Positions 52,399-61,924 of a stretch of DNA of 64,000 nucleotides are shown here, piece by piece. The translations under genes and the position numbers were made by a program. Under the pieces are notes generated by a model that was not told the origin of the DNA, did not search any database, and worked only from the letters and a program-made list of their open reading frames with translations. Source of the stretch: Shinella zoogloeoides (GTDB taxonomy: Bacteria > Pseudomonadota > Alphaproteobacteria > Rhizobiales > Rhizobiaceae). Where the stretch lies: the NCBI RefSeq assembly GCF_030733845.1, contig NZ_CP132311.1:3477501-3541500 (forward strand), read 5' to 3'. Numbering within the stretch: the first letter of the stretch is position 1; the number at the start of each line of letters is the position of its first letter.

Positions 52399-54225
52399 TC
52401 AGCCCTCCAGTTCCTCCCGCAGCATTTCCAGCTCCAGCCATTCCTCTTCCATCTTCGTCAGGCTGTCGCGCAGCTTCTCCATTTCGGCGGCGAGCCTGTT
52501 GAAGGTCGCGGGGTCCTTGGTGAAGAGGGCGGGATCGGCCATCTTCGCCTCGCGGGCGGCGATCTCCTTCTCCGCCTTGTCCATCTCCTTCGGCAGGTTT
52601 TCGAGCGCAAACTTCTGCTTGAAGGAGAGCTTTGCCTTGCCCTTGCCTTCCGCGGGCGCAGCGGCGGCGGGGCCGGCCGTCTTCGCCTTTTCGGCCTTCT
52701 CCGCCTTGCGCTTTTCCTCGATGGCGCCGCGGCGCTGGGCCATCATGTCGGTATAGCCGCCGGCATATTCGATCCAGCGGCCATCCGGGTTTTCCGGATC
52801 GGCCGGCGCGATGGTCGAGGTGACGGTACGGTCGAGGAAGTCGCGGTCGTGGCTGACGAGCAGGACGGTGCCGGCAAAGCCTGCGACGATCTCCTGGAGG
52901 AGATCCAGCGTCTCGATGTCGAGGTCGTTGGTCGGCTCGTCGAGGATCAGCAGGTTCGTCGGGCGCGACAGGATACGCGCCAGCATCAGCCGGGCGCGCT
53001 CGCCGCCCGAGAGGTTGCGGATCGGCGTGCGGGCCTGCTCCGGCTGGAAGAGGAATTCCTTCATGTAGCCGGTGACGTGGCGCTGCTCGCCGTTGACGAG
53101 CAGCGTCTCGCCGCGCCCGTCGGTGAGGTAGTGGGCGAGCGTGTCGTCGAGGTTCAGGTCCTCGCGGCGCTGGTCGAGCGTGGCGATTTCCAGATTGGTG
53201 CCGAGCTTCACCGTGCCGCTGTCGGGCTCGAGCTGGCCGGTCAGCATCTTCAGGAGCGTCGTCTTGCCGGCGCCGTTCGGGCCGACGAGGCCGATGCAGT
53301 CGCCGCGATGCACGCGGATCGAGAACGGCGCGACGATGGTGCGCTCGCCGTAGCTCTTGACGATCTTCTCCGCCTCGATGACCAGCTTGCCGGATTCCTG
53401 CGCGTCGGAAGCGCTGGCCTGCACCGAGCCCTGCGGCCCCTTGTGGCCGCGATAGCGCGCGCGCAGGTCGTGCAGCGCGCCCAGACGGCGCATGTTGCGC
53501 TTGCGCCGGGCCGTCACGCCGTAACGCAGCCAGTGCTCCTCGCGCTCGATGGCCTTGCCGAGCTTGTGCTGCTCCAGTTCCTCGGCTTCCAGCACTTCGT
53601 CGCGCCAGGCTTCGAAATGGGCAAAGCCCCGGTTGAGGCGGCGCGACTGGCCGCGATCGAGCCAGACGGTGGCGTTGGAGACCTTTTCGAGGAAGCGGCG
53701 GTCGTGCGAGATGACGACGAGGGCCGAACGGGTCGATTGCAGCTCGCCTTCCAGCCATTCGATGGTGGGAAGGTCGAGATGGTTGGTGGGCTCGTCGAGC
53801 AGCAGGATATCCGGCTCCGGCGCCATGACGCGGGCGAGCGCCGCCCGGCGCGCCTCGCCGCCCGAGAGCGACTTGGGATCTTCCGCGCCAGAAAGGCCGA
53901 GATGTTCCAGCAGGTAGGTGACGCGGTAGGGATCGTCGGACGGGCCGAGACCGGCCTCCGCATAGGCGGCGACCGTGTCGTAGCCGTCGAAATCCGGCGC
54001 CTGGTGCAGGTATCGGACGGTGGCGGACGGATGGCGGAAGACCTCGCCGGACTGCGCCTCGGCAAGGCCGGCGGCGATCTTCATCAGCGTCGACTTGCCC
54101 GAGCCGTTGCGGCCGACGAGACAGATACGGTCGCCGGGCTCGACCTGCAGGCTGGCGCCGGCGAGGAGCGGCGTGCCGCCGAAGCTCAAGAAGATGTCGT
54201 CGAGTTTGAGGATGGGCGGTGCCAA
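52399..54225 (-). CDS. ABC-F family ATPase, Uup-like
   Basis: A 608-residue soluble protein with two ABC domains. Walker A motifs are [16 protein letters not shown] and [16 protein letters not shown]; signatures are LSGGEARRAALARV and LSGGERARLMLAR. A linker between them is rich in charged residues (KRNMRRLGALHDLRARYRG) and the C-terminus (about 540-608) is a coiled coil typical of Uup. ABC-F proteins act on ribosomes or on DNA-related processes; Uup is the closest type by the C-terminal domain. The start is a TTG at 54225 with AGGAG eight bases upstream. It begins three bases after the thiamine pyrophosphokinase stop. Confidence 0.9.
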   Translation of the reverse strand: MAPPILKLDDIFLSFGGTPLLAGASLQVEPGDRICLVGRNGSGKSTLMKIAAGLAEAQSGEVFRHPSATVRYLHQAPDFDGYDTVAAYAEAGLGPSDDPYRVTYLLEHLGLSGAEDPKSLSGGEARRAALARVMAPEPDILLLDEPTNHLDLPTIEWLEGELQSTRSALVVISHDRRFLEKVSNATVWLDRGQSRRLNRGFAHFEAWRDEVLEAEELEQHKLGKAIEREEHWLRYGVTARRKRNMRRLGALHDLRARYRGHKGPQGSVQASASDAQESGKLVIEAEKIVKSYGERTIVAPFSIRVHRGDCIGLVGPNGAGKTTLLKMLTGQLEPDSGTVKLGTNLEIATLDQRREDLNLDDTLAHYLTDGRGETLLVNGEQRHVTGYMKEFLFQPEQARTPIRNLSGGERARLMLARILSRPTNLLILDEPTNDLDIETLDLLQEIVAGFAGTVLLVSHDRDFLDRTVTSTIAPADPENPDGRWIEYAGGYTDMMAQRRGAIEEKRKAEKAEKAKTAGPAAAAPAEGKGKAKLSFKQKFALENLPKEMDKAEKEIAAREAKMADPALFTKDPATFNRLAAEMEKLRDSLTKMEEEWLELEMLREELEG

Positions 54226-54228
54226 GGG

Positions 54229-54894
54229 TCAGGCTCCTGAAAGGTCATAGGGCCGGGCGATGAGGATCGCGCGGCCGGAAGCGAGCGAAAGGCGGATCGG
54301 GCCTTCCGCGACATTGGAGATGGTGCGCGAGGCGCCGAAGGGCAACGGGAAATCGGCGAGTGGATAGCGCACGTTGCCGATGAAGAGTCCCGAAAGCGCG
54401 GTGAAGCCGAGCACGGAGAACAGGCTGTTTGCCGGCAGGTCGATCTCGCGCGTGCCCGGCAGCAGCGGCCAGGCCTCCTCCTCGCCGGAGGTGAGCTTTA
54501 CCTGAAGGCCCTGCTCCTCCAGCGAAACGGCATGGAGGAGGTGCATGAGCGCATGGTCGCTGCGCTCGCCGCCGAGCGCGCCGGCCAGCAGAATCCTTCG
54601 CGCGCCGCGCTCGATGGCGACGGAGACGGCGATGGCGCCATCCGTCTCGTTCTTGGCGGCGGGATAAGGCTGGCGCTCGACGTCGGGCCAGGCATCGAGC
54701 AGCGCGGGCGGCGTGGAATCGAAGTCGCCGACCCAGATCTCCGGCGTAAGGCCAAGGGCGGCCGCATGCCGCATGCCGCCATCGGCCGCCACGACGCGCG
54801 CACCGGCAATGTCCGCCGCAAGGCGCGGCGTTGCGGTGAGCGCGCCCCCAAGGAGGACGACGAAGTCTTCATCTGTCGGTGCCGGCATGGTCAT
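54229..54894 (-). CDS. thiamine pyrophosphokinase
   Basis: A 221-residue enzyme that makes thiamine diphosphate from thiamine and ATP. Family features: VVAADGGMRHAAALGLTPEIWVGDFDS (thiamine/ATP site), PAAKNETDGAIAVSVAIERGARRILLAGALGGERSDHALMHL and the C-terminal S-N-V fold (SRTISNVAEGPIRLSL). It uses exogenous thiamine. The start may be 54894 or the ATG two codons later. It leads a two-gene group with the ABC-F gene. No TPP riboswitch is visible in the 170 bases upstream, up to the purU terminator. Confidence 0.9.
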   Translation of the reverse strand: MTMPAPTDEDFVVLLGGALTATPRLAADIAGARVVAADGGMRHAAALGLTPEIWVGDFDSTPPALLDAWPDVERQPYPAAKNETDGAIAVSVAIERGARRILLAGALGGERSDHALMHLLHAVSLEEQGLQVKLTSGEEEAWPLLPGTREIDLPANSLFSVLGFTALSGLFIGNVRYPLADFPLPFGASRTISNVAEGPIRLSLASGRAILIARPYDLSGA

Positions 54895-55063
54895 GGCTGA
54901 TGCCCTTAGCGCATGTTTCCGGGAAAGGGAAAGATTTTGCGGCCGGCACGCCAAAGGCAGCGGCAACAGCTTCATCCACGCGGCGGGTTTCGCCCGTAGG
55001 TTTGGGAGAGAGCATCGGTGCGCTACGAGATGGGATAATTTCAGGTATGGGTTGGCCGGAACG

Positions 55064-55087
55064 AAAAGGCCGGCGTCACCGCCGGCC
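55064..55087 (-). terminator. intrinsic terminator of purU
   Basis: On the minus strand GGCCGGC and GCCGGCC pair around GGTGAC and are followed by TTTTCGTT. It begins ten bases after the purU stop. Confidence 0.85.
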
Positions 55088-55096
55088 TCTTGTGGA

Positions 55097-55981
55097 TCAA
55101 CCCATGCGCTCGGAGGCGTAGGAGCCCGGCGACGGCGGGAAGACGATGGTCTTGTTGCCGTTCATGAAGACGCGGTGGTGGATATGGGCGTGCACGGCGC
55201 GGGCGAGCACCTGGCTCTCCACGTCGCGGCCGATGGAGACATAATCCTCGGCCGACTGCGCATGGGTGATGCGCGCGACGTCCTGCTCGATGATCGGACC
55301 CTCGTCGAGATCCTCGGTGACGTAGTGCGCCGTCGCGCCGATCAGCTTCACGCCGCGCTCGAAGGCCTGCTTGTAGGGGTTGGCGCCCTTGAAGGACGGC
55401 AGGAAGGAATGGTGGATGTTGATGATGCGGCCCGACATCTTCTTGCAGACGGCATCCGACAGGACCTGCATGTAGCGGGCGAGAACGATGAGTTCGGCGC
55501 CGGACTGCTCGACCACTTCCATCAGGCGCGCTTCGGCCTGCGGCTTGTTCTCCTTCGTCACCTTGATGTGGTGGAAGGGGATGTCGTGGTTGACGATGAC
55601 CTTCTGGTAGTCGAAGTGGTTGGAGACGACGCCGACGATATCGATCGGCAGCGCGCCGATCTTCCAGCGGTAGAGCAGGTCGTTGAGGCAATGGCCGAAG
55701 CGCGAGACCATGAGCAGCACCTTCATGCGCTCGTCGCTGTCGTTGAAGCGGTATGTCATGCCGAAGGGCTTGGCGACGGGTGCGAAGCCCGACCTGATGT
55801 CGTCTTCCGACACGCCTTCCTGGGACAGGAACGTCAGGCGCATGAAGAACAGGCCCGTTTCGAGATCGTCGAACTGGGACGAATCGGAGATGTAACACCC
55901 CTTCTCGGCGAGGTAGCCGGTGATCGCAGCGACGATGCCGCGGGTCGATTGGCAGGATACGGTCAGGACGTGGCTTTTCAT
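55097..55981 (-). CDS. purU: formyltetrahydrofolate deformylase PurU
   Basis: A 294-residue enzyme that hydrolyses 10-formyl-THF to formate and THF. An N-terminal ACT domain (residues 1-80, LTVSCQSTRGIVAAITGYLAEKGCYI) precedes the formyl-hydrolase domain with NIHHSFLPSFKGANPYKQAFERGVKLIGATAHYVTEDLDEGPIIEQDV, including the catalytic Asn-His-Asp residues. The ATG at 55981 (MKSHVLTVSCQSTRG) gives the family length; the frame upstream is non-family. It is divergent from the 397-residue gene. Confidence 0.96.
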   Translation of the reverse strand: MKSHVLTVSCQSTRGIVAAITGYLAEKGCYISDSSQFDDLETGLFFMRLTFLSQEGVSEDDIRSGFAPVAKPFGMTYRFNDSDERMKVLLMVSRFGHCLNDLLYRWKIGALPIDIVGVVSNHFDYQKVIVNHDIPFHHIKVTKENKPQAEARLMEVVEQSGAELIVLARYMQVLSDAVCKKMSGRIINIHHSFLPSFKGANPYKQAFERGVKLIGATAHYVTEDLDEGPIIEQDVARITHAQSAEDYVSIGRDVESQVLARAVHAHIHHRVFMNGNKTIVFPPSPGSYASERMG

Positions 55982-56295
55982 CGGTTTCAATCTCGCGTTC
56001 GGCCGAGGCTGCGGGCAAGCGTCGGCGATCCCCTTTTCATGCGGCCGCGCTTGCGGCTCGGCGCATATTTCAGGCTGCTTGCGGCTGCGCAAGTCCCTGC
56101 AATGGCGAGAAGCTACGCCGCCTCTTGCAAGGAATCCCTCCGGTTCGCGACATCCAATGCGTCGAAAATGCCAACGGGCCCGTCCGGAGGCGATCCGGAC
56201 CGTCGATGAGGCCGGCGCGTGATCCCGCCTGAAGGGTGCGGCCTGTCGATTCTGTCAGCGATGCAAGCCCGCCCGCGGCAGGCCGAAAATCCGGC

Positions 56296-56333
56296 TGGAC
56301 ACTATTATGGACACATGTTCTACAAAGCGGACA
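56296..56333 (+). promoter_or_regulatory. TGGACAC repeats upstream of the 397-residue gene
   Basis: TGGACAC occurs at 56296-56302 and 56308-56314, 12 bases apart, with a related CGGACAA near 56328-56334. They lie within 60 bases upstream of the start at 56352. A candidate binding site for the IclR regulator encoded downstream, or another regulator. Confidence 0.35.
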
Positions 56334-56351
56334 AACGTGACGGGAGCACGC

Positions 56352-57545
56352 ATGCATCTTTCCATGTGGACCTATCCCTGGGACATCCAGGACCAGGGGC
56401 TTGAGACGCTTTCCGCCGACCTTGCCGGCCGCGCGGGGCTCAACACGGTCAGCATGGCGACCTCCTACCATGCCGGCCGCTTCCTGCAGCCGCGCAGCCC
56501 GGCGCAGAAGGCCTATTTCCCGGAAGACGGCACGGTTTATTTCCGGCCGGACGAGACGCTTTGGCAGGGCAAGGCGATCCGCCCGCTGATGGCGCAGAGC
56601 GTCGCCGAGCGCGGCGACATGCTGGCGGCGCTGACCGGGGCGCGCGCGGCGACCGGCCTCAAGGTTTCCTGCTGGACGGTGTGCCTGCACAATACCCGCC
56701 TCGGCATGCTGCATCCCGGTGACGTCACCCGCAACGCCTTCGGCAATGCCAACCATTACAGCCTCTGCCCCTCCAGCCCGGCGGCGCGCGACTATGTCGT
56801 GACCCTCGTTCAGGACATCACGCGCAATCACCGGCCCGACATGCTGGAGCTGGAAAGCCCCGGCTTCATGGGCTTCGCGCATGGATACCACCACGAGAAG
56901 GACGGTGTCGGCCTCAACGAGGAGGACGATTTCCTGCTCTCGCTGTGCTTCTGCGGCCATTGCGCCGCGCGGGCGGGCAAGGCCGGCGTGCCGGTGGAGG
57001 GCGCAAGGCGCACAGTCGCCCGCTTCATCGCCGAATTCTGCGAACGGGCCGTGCCGGAAAGGCGGTTTCCCGACTTTCCGCAGGCCGGCATCGACGCCTT
57101 CCGCGACCACCACGACCTTCACGCCTACCTTGCCTGGCGCAGCGAGCCGGTGACGAGCCTGATCGGCGCGATCAGGGCCGCCGCCGACCCGGCGACGCGC
57201 ATCGTGCTGATCGACCACAAGGACGCCTGGCTTGGCGGCGTCGATCTCTCCGCGGCCGGCAGGCTCTGCGACGGGGCGATCCTCTGCTGCTATGACATGA
57301 CGCCCGAGGCGATTGCCGACGTCGTGCGCCTGGGCCGGGCGATGCTCGGCCCGGAAAAATTCCTCGGGCTTGGCCTCCGCGTCTTCTACCCGGAGGTCGA
57401 CGGCCCGACGATCCTCGCCGCGCGCGTGAAGAGCGCGGCCGATGCCGGCGTCGACGGCGTGAATTTCTACAACTACGGGCTCATTCCGGCAAAGCGCCTC
57501 GACTGGGTGGGCGAGGCGGTCTCGGGGATCGGCCGGCGATATTGA
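56352..57545 (+). CDS. uncharacterised TIM-barrel-like protein, 397 residues
   Basis: I do not recognise a named family with certainty. The protein begins MHLSMWTYPWDIQDQGLETLSADLAGRAGLN and has alternating strands and helices like a glycoside-hydrolase TIM barrel; LKVSCWTVCLHNTRLG, LLELESPGFMGFAHGYHHEKDG and GFNFYNYGLIPAKRLDW fit late barrel strands. A CxCxxC motif (SLCFCGHCAARAG, near residue 200) suggests a metal site, as in some hydrolase-like proteins. The ATG at 56352 has GGGAG upstream. It is followed by an IclR-type regulator after 55 bases. Function is unknown; sugar- or sugar-acid-related catabolism is inference. Confidence 0.7.
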   Translation: MHLSMWTYPWDIQDQGLETLSADLAGRAGLNTVSMATSYHAGRFLQPRSPAQKAYFPEDGTVYFRPDETLWQGKAIRPLMAQSVAERGDMLAALTGARAATGLKVSCWTVCLHNTRLGMLHPGDVTRNAFGNANHYSLCPSSPAARDYVVTLVQDITRNHRPDMLELESPGFMGFAHGYHHEKDGVGLNEEDDFLLSLCFCGHCAARAGKAGVPVEGARRTVARFIAEFCERAVPERRFPDFPQAGIDAFRDHHDLHAYLAWRSEPVTSLIGAIRAAADPATRIVLIDHKDAWLGGVDLSAAGRLCDGAILCCYDMTPEAIADVVRLGRAMLGPEKFLGLGLRVFYPEVDGPTILAARVKSAADAGVDGVNFYNYGLIPAKRLDWVGEAVSGIGRRY

Positions 57546-57600
57546 CAGACGGCGCGGCCGGCGTGAGAAGCTTGGCCGACGACAGGCAGGGACAACGCCA

Positions 57601-58374
57601 ATGGATGCTATTGCCGACGAAGCCGGTGGGAAGCGCGCCCGCGGGCTCGACCGCGCCTTCGAGATCCTCGATTTCCTGCGCCAGAAGCGGCAGGCGCTGA
57701 AGCCGAACGAGATCGCCGCGCAGATCGGCGCGCCGCGCTCCTCCGTCTACGAGCTGGTGAACCTCCTGCTGCGCAACGGCATCCTGGAGTTTTCCGGCGG
57801 CGACGGCCGCGTCTATCTCGGCCGCAAGCTCTATTTCCTCGGTGCGGCCTACGAGCACCATTTCGACTTCACCCGCGAATGCGAGGCGGCGCTGGAACGA
57901 CTGGCGGACGAGACGCGCGAGACGGCGCAGTTCTGCATGCTCGACGGCAACAAATATACCGTCGTGCGCATGCGCGAGGGCGCCCGGCCCTTCCGCATCT
58001 CGACGGATATCGGCCAGTCCGTGCCGATCCCGTGGACGGCCTCCGGCCGCCTGCTCGTCACGCATATGAGCGACGCGGAAATCCTGGACTTCATCCCGAA
58101 GGAGGATTTCCGCCTGCCGGACGGCGAATGGCTGGACCCGCAGGCGTTCCTCGCCGAGGTGCGGCAGGCCGAGGCCGACGGCTTCTTTACCTTCAACAGC
58201 ATCGTCGACAGTTTCACCCATTGCTTCGCCGTGCCCGTCATGGACGAGGGCCAGGCGGCCGCGACGCTCTGCCTCGTCACGCCCAAGGCCGACGGGCTGG
58301 CCAATCGTGACCGCTATATCGATTGCCTGAAAGCGGCCGCGTCCGGCCTCAGCCATGCGCCGAAGCGAGGCTGA
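57601..58374 (+). CDS. IclR-family transcriptional regulator
   Basis: A 257-residue regulator. An N-terminal winged helix-turn-helix (residues about 15-75, GLDRAFEILDFLRQKRQALKPNEIAAQIGAPRSSVYELVNLLLRNGIL) precedes the ligand-binding domain (GAAYEHHFDFTRECEAALERLA and AVPVMDEGQAAATLCLVTP). IclR proteins usually repress small catabolic operons and respond to a metabolite. It follows the 397-residue gene in the same direction and probably controls it; the ligand is unknown. It ends facing the flavoprotein gene, nine bases away. Confidence 0.93.
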   Translation: MDAIADEAGGKRARGLDRAFEILDFLRQKRQALKPNEIAAQIGAPRSSVYELVNLLLRNGILEFSGGDGRVYLGRKLYFLGAAYEHHFDFTRECEAALERLADETRETAQFCMLDGNKYTVVRMREGARPFRISTDIGQSVPIPWTASGRLLVTHMSDAEILDFIPKEDFRLPDGEWLDPQAFLAEVRQAEADGFFTFNSIVDSFTHCFAVPVMDEGQAAATLCLVTPKADGLANRDRYIDCLKAAASGLSHAPKRG

Positions 58375-58383
58375 GCCAGTCCG

Positions 58384-59595
58384 TCAGGCCTGATCGCATA
58401 GCCAGCTATGGATGCCTTCGGCGGCGGCGCGGCCGGTGGCGAAGCAGGCGGTGAGCAGGTAGCCGCCGGTCGGCGCCTCCCAGTCCAGCATCTCGCCGGC
58501 GACGAAGGTGCCGGGCAGGGCCTTCAGCATGTAGGTGTCGTCGATCGCATCGAAGCGCACACCGCCGGCCGCGGAAATCGCCTCGGTGATCGGCCTTGGG
58601 CGGACGGGACGGAGCGGCAGGTTTTTGATCGCTGCAGCCAACGCCTCCGGAGCGAGGCTTGCCACATCGGGCACGCATTCGCGCAGCAGCGCCGCCTTGG
58701 CCCCGTCGAGCCCCGCCGCCTTGCGCAGGCGGGTGGAAAGGCTGGCCTTGCCGCCCTGCCGGGCAAGATCGCCGGCGAGCCGTTCGGCGGTCCGCCCCGG
58801 CGCGAGGTCGAGCAGGAGGGTCGCTGCACCGTTTTCCGCCAGCGCATCGCGCAGCGCCGCCGCATGGGCATAGATCAGGCTGCCCTCGATGCCGGTTTTC
58901 GATATGACGAACTCGCCGGGGATTTCGCCGGCGGCGGACCGGGCGGTGACGCCCTTGACCGGCGCGCCGGCGAATTTGTCGGTGAAGAAGGCCGACCAGT
59001 CCATGTCGAAGCCGCAGTTCGCCGGGCGAAAGGGGGTGATGCCGACGCCCCTACCCACCAGTCCGTCAACCCAGGCCGCATCCGAGCCCAGCCGCGGCCA
59101 ACTCGCCCCGCCGAGCGCGAGCAGAACCGCATCGAAGGTCATCGTCGCCTCGCCCTCCGGCGTTTCGACCAGAAGGCCATCAGGCGCAAACCCCGTCCAG
59201 CGGTGGCGAACGCGAATCTCCACGCCCTGCCCTTCCAGCCGCGCCCGCCAGGCGCGCAGCAGGGGCGAGGCCTTCATGACGGTCGGGAAGACCCGGCCGG
59301 ACGTGCCGACGAAGGTTTGCGTGCCGAGGCCGAGCGCCCAGGCGCGCAGGTCCTCCGGCGTGAAAGCATCGAGCGCGGCGCGCAGCCGATCGTTCGCCGC
59401 GCCGAAACGGCTGGAGAAGCGCGCATAGGGCTCGGAATGGGTGAGATTAAGGCCCGACTTGCCGGCGAGCAGGAATTTTCGGCCGATGGTCGGCATCGCC
59501 TCCAGCACCGTGACGGCATGGCCGCGCGCCGACAGCGCCTCCGCCGCCATCAGCCCGGCCGGCCCGCCGCCGACGATCCCGATCCGCCTTGTCAT
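58384..59595 (-). CDS. FAD-dependent oxidoreductase of the YhiN/HI0933 type (TIGR03862-like)
   Basis: A 403-residue flavoprotein. The FAD-binding GxGxxG is GIVGGGPAGLMAAEALSARG, followed by EAMPTIGRKFLLAGKSGLNLTHSEPY, the signature of the HI0933/BaiN-like group. The C-terminus has AGEMLDWEAPTGGYLLTACFATGRAAAEGI. The biochemical role of these proteins is not settled. It is convergent with the IclR gene and about 100 bases from the cupin gene on the opposite strand, so it is a single-gene unit. Confidence 0.9.
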   Translation of the reverse strand: MTRRIGIVGGGPAGLMAAEALSARGHAVTVLEAMPTIGRKFLLAGKSGLNLTHSEPYARFSSRFGAANDRLRAALDAFTPEDLRAWALGLGTQTFVGTSGRVFPTVMKASPLLRAWRARLEGQGVEIRVRHRWTGFAPDGLLVETPEGEATMTFDAVLLALGGASWPRLGSDAAWVDGLVGRGVGITPFRPANCGFDMDWSAFFTDKFAGAPVKGVTARSAAGEIPGEFVISKTGIEGSLIYAHAAALRDALAENGAATLLLDLAPGRTAERLAGDLARQGGKASLSTRLRKAAGLDGAKAALLRECVPDVASLAPEALAAAIKNLPLRPVRPRPITEAISAAGGVRFDAIDDTYMLKALPGTFVAGEMLDWEAPTGGYLLTACFATGRAAAEGIHSWLCDQA

Positions 59596-59691
59596 CCGCT
59601 TCCGCCTTGAAAACCCTTTCCGTCCTCATAAATCGTCTGCGACGGCTTCGCCAGCCGGTGTAAGGTCGCCGGAGAATTCAAGGAGACGGAC

Positions 59692-60096
59692 ATGGACATC
59701 AAGCGCAACGGCACCAGCCCCTCGACGCCGGGCCCGGCGGACTATTTCACCGGAAAGGTCCGCCTGGACACGCCCTTCAAGGCCGAGGCCCCGGGGCGGA
59801 CGGGCGGCGCCATCGTCACCTTCGAGCCCGGCGCGCGCACCGCCTGGCACACCCATCCGCTCGGCCAGACCGTCATCGTGACCGCCGGCCTCGGCTGGGC
59901 TCAGCGCGAGGGCGGGCCGAGGGAGGAAATCCGCCCCGGCGACGTCGTCTGGTTCCCGCCCGGTGAAAAACACTGGCACGGAGCCACCGACAGCACGGCC
60001 ATGACCCATGTGGCGATCGCCGAATCGGAGAACGGTTCACCAGTGACCTGGCTGGAACAGGTCTCCGACGACCAGTATCTCGCAAAGAAAGGCTGA
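59692..60096 (+). CDS. cupin-domain protein (mandelonitrile-lyase-like)
   Basis: A 134-residue single-domain cupin. The two cupin motifs are visible: [25 protein letters not shown] and [20 protein letters not shown], with His/Gln/Glu metal ligands. Close relatives are described as cupin-type hydroxynitrile lyases or as small metal-binding proteins; the reaction here cannot be assigned. The AAGGAG site lies seven bases before the ATG. It is convergent with the second ABC-F gene, with three bases between their stops. Confidence 0.88.
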   Translation: MDIKRNGTSPSTPGPADYFTGKVRLDTPFKAEAPGRTGGAIVTFEPGARTAWHTHPLGQTVIVTAGLGWAQREGGPREEIRPGDVVWFPPGEKHWHGATDSTAMTHVAIAESENGSPVTWLEQVSDDQYLAKKG

Positions 60097-60099
60097 GCG

Positions 60100-61722
60100 T
60101 CAGCCGGGCACGCCCGGCGCCTCATGGCCGGTCTGGGCGACATATTCGGTATAGCCGCCCGGATATTGATGCACGTCGTCGCCGTTGATTTCGAGCACGC
60201 GGTTCGACAGCGCGCCGAGGAAGTGGCGGTCGTGTGAGACGAAAAGCATGGTGCCCTCGTAATCGGCGAGCGCCTTGATCAGCATTTCCTTGGTGTCGAG
60301 GTCGAGATGGTTCGTCGGTTCGTCGAGGATCAGGAAATTCGGCGGATCGAACAGCATGGCCGCCATGACGAGCCGCGCCTTCTCGCCGCCCGAGAGAACC
60401 CGGCACTTCTTCTCGACATCGTCGCCGGAAAAGCCGAAGCAGCCGGCGAGCGTGCGCAGCGGCCCCTGCCCCGCGCGCGGGAACTCCTGCTCCAGCCATT
60501 CGAAGACCGTGAGGTCCCCGTCGAGCAAATCCATCGCATGCTGTGCGAAATAGCCGACCTTGACGCTCGCCCCGATCGTCACGCTGCCCTCATCCGGGCT
60601 GGCGGCACCGGCGATGAGCTTCAGCAGGGTCGACTTTCCGGCGCCGTTGACGCCCATCACGCACCAGCGCTCCTTCCGGCGGATCAGGAAGCTGAAATCC
60701 CTGTAGATCGCGCGGCTGCCATAGGCCTTGTCGATGTTTTTGAGATTGGCTACGTCCTCGCCCGAACGCGGCGCCGGCTGGAACTCGAACATCACCGTCT
60801 GGCGCCGGCGCGGCGGCTCGACGCGCTCGATCTTGTCGAGCTTCTTCACGCGGCTCTGCACCTGCGCGGCATGGGAGGCGCGCGCCTTGAAGCGCTCGAT
60901 GAACTTGATCTCCTTGGCGAGCATCGCCTGCTGGCGCTCGAACTGCGCCTGCTGCTGCTTCTCGTTCTGGGCGCGCTGCTGCTCGTAGAAGCCGTAGTCG
61001 CCGGAATAGGTGGTGAGTGACCCGGCATCGATCTCGATGATCTTGTTGACGATGCGGTTCATGAACTCGCGGTCGTGCGAGGTCATCAGGAGCGCGCCGT
61101 CATAGCCCTTCAGGAACTGCTCCAGCCAGATCAGGCTTTCGAGATCGAGGTGGTTGCTCGGCTCGTCGAGCAGCATGACATCCGGCCGCATCAGGAGGAT
61201 GCGGGCGAGCGCCACGCGCATCTTCCAGCCGCCCGACAGCTTGCCGACATCGCCGTCCATCATCTCCTGGCTGAAGCTGAGGCCGGCCAGCACCTCGCGC
61301 GCCCGGCTCTCCAGCCCGTAGCCGTCCAGCTCCTCGTAGCGCGCCTGCACCTCGCCGTAGCGCTCGATGATCGCGTCCATCTCGCCCGCCCGGTCGGGAT
61401 CGACCATGGCCGCTTCCAGGTCGCGCAGCTCGGCCGCGACGGAACTGACCGGTCCCGCCCCGTCCATCACCTCGGTGACGGCGCTGCGGCCCTCCATCTC
61501 GCCGACATCCTGGCTGAAATAGCCGATGGAGACGTTCTTCTCGACCGAGACCTGGCCCTCGTCCGGCTGCTCCTGCCCGGTGATCATGCGGAAGAGCGTC
61601 GTCTTGCCGGCGCCGTTCGGCCCGACGAGGCCGATCTTCTCGCCGCGGTTCAGCGCAGCGGCGGCCTCGATGAAGAGGATGCGGTGGCTGTTGGACTTGC
61701 TGATATTGTCGATGCGGATCAT
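60100..61722 (-). CDS. ABC-F family ATPase (YbiT/EttA-like)
   Basis: A 540-residue soluble protein with two ABC domains: [16 protein letters not shown] and [16 protein letters not shown]; signatures [13 protein letters not shown] and [13 protein letters not shown]; Walker [16 protein letters not shown] ([13 protein letters not shown] and [13 protein letters not shown]). A central linker (residues about 240-330) is charged and helical ([31 protein letters not shown]). It lacks the Uup C-terminal coiled coil and so belongs to the other branch. It probably acts on the ribosome E site. The start at 61722 gives [10 protein letters not shown]; the frame further upstream is non-family. Confidence 0.9.
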   Translation of the reverse strand: MIRIDNISKSNSHRILFIEAAAALNRGEKIGLVGPNGAGKTTLFRMITGQEQPDEGQVSVEKNVSIGYFSQDVGEMEGRSAVTEVMDGAGPVSSVAAELRDLEAAMVDPDRAGEMDAIIERYGEVQARYEELDGYGLESRAREVLAGLSFSQEMMDGDVGKLSGGWKMRVALARILLMRPDVMLLDEPSNHLDLESLIWLEQFLKGYDGALLMTSHDREFMNRIVNKIIEIDAGSLTTYSGDYGFYEQQRAQNEKQQQAQFERQQAMLAKEIKFIERFKARASHAAQVQSRVKKLDKIERVEPPRRRQTVMFEFQPAPRSGEDVANLKNIDKAYGSRAIYRDFSFLIRRKERWCVMGVNGAGKSTLLKLIAGAASPDEGSVTIGASVKVGYFAQHAMDLLDGDLTVFEWLEQEFPRAGQGPLRTLAGCFGFSGDDVEKKCRVLSGGEKARLVMAAMLFDPPNFLILDEPTNHLDLDTKEMLIKALADYEGTMLFVSHDRHFLGALSNRVLEINGDDVHQYPGGYTEYVAQTGHEAPGVPG

Positions 61723-61924
61723 GGAAAAGAAGCCTCGCGTGTTGCGCGCCCTATGCCATGGCGCGCCGCAACAGTCCATGCGAGGCGGCTCTTTCAGCGC
61801 GGCCGGCGGCGCCGGGTTGCAGATGCGCCACGGAAAATGGTAGGCGAACGCGCAAGAGCGGACGGCTTTCGCCCCGCGACGACGCCGGCCGCGCGGCCTG
61901 CCTGTCAGCAACCATGGTGGGGCA

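Noticed and set aside
54895..55063. TPP riboswitch before thiamine pyrophosphokinase
   Set aside because: No CTGAGA or the paired conserved segment is present on the minus strand.
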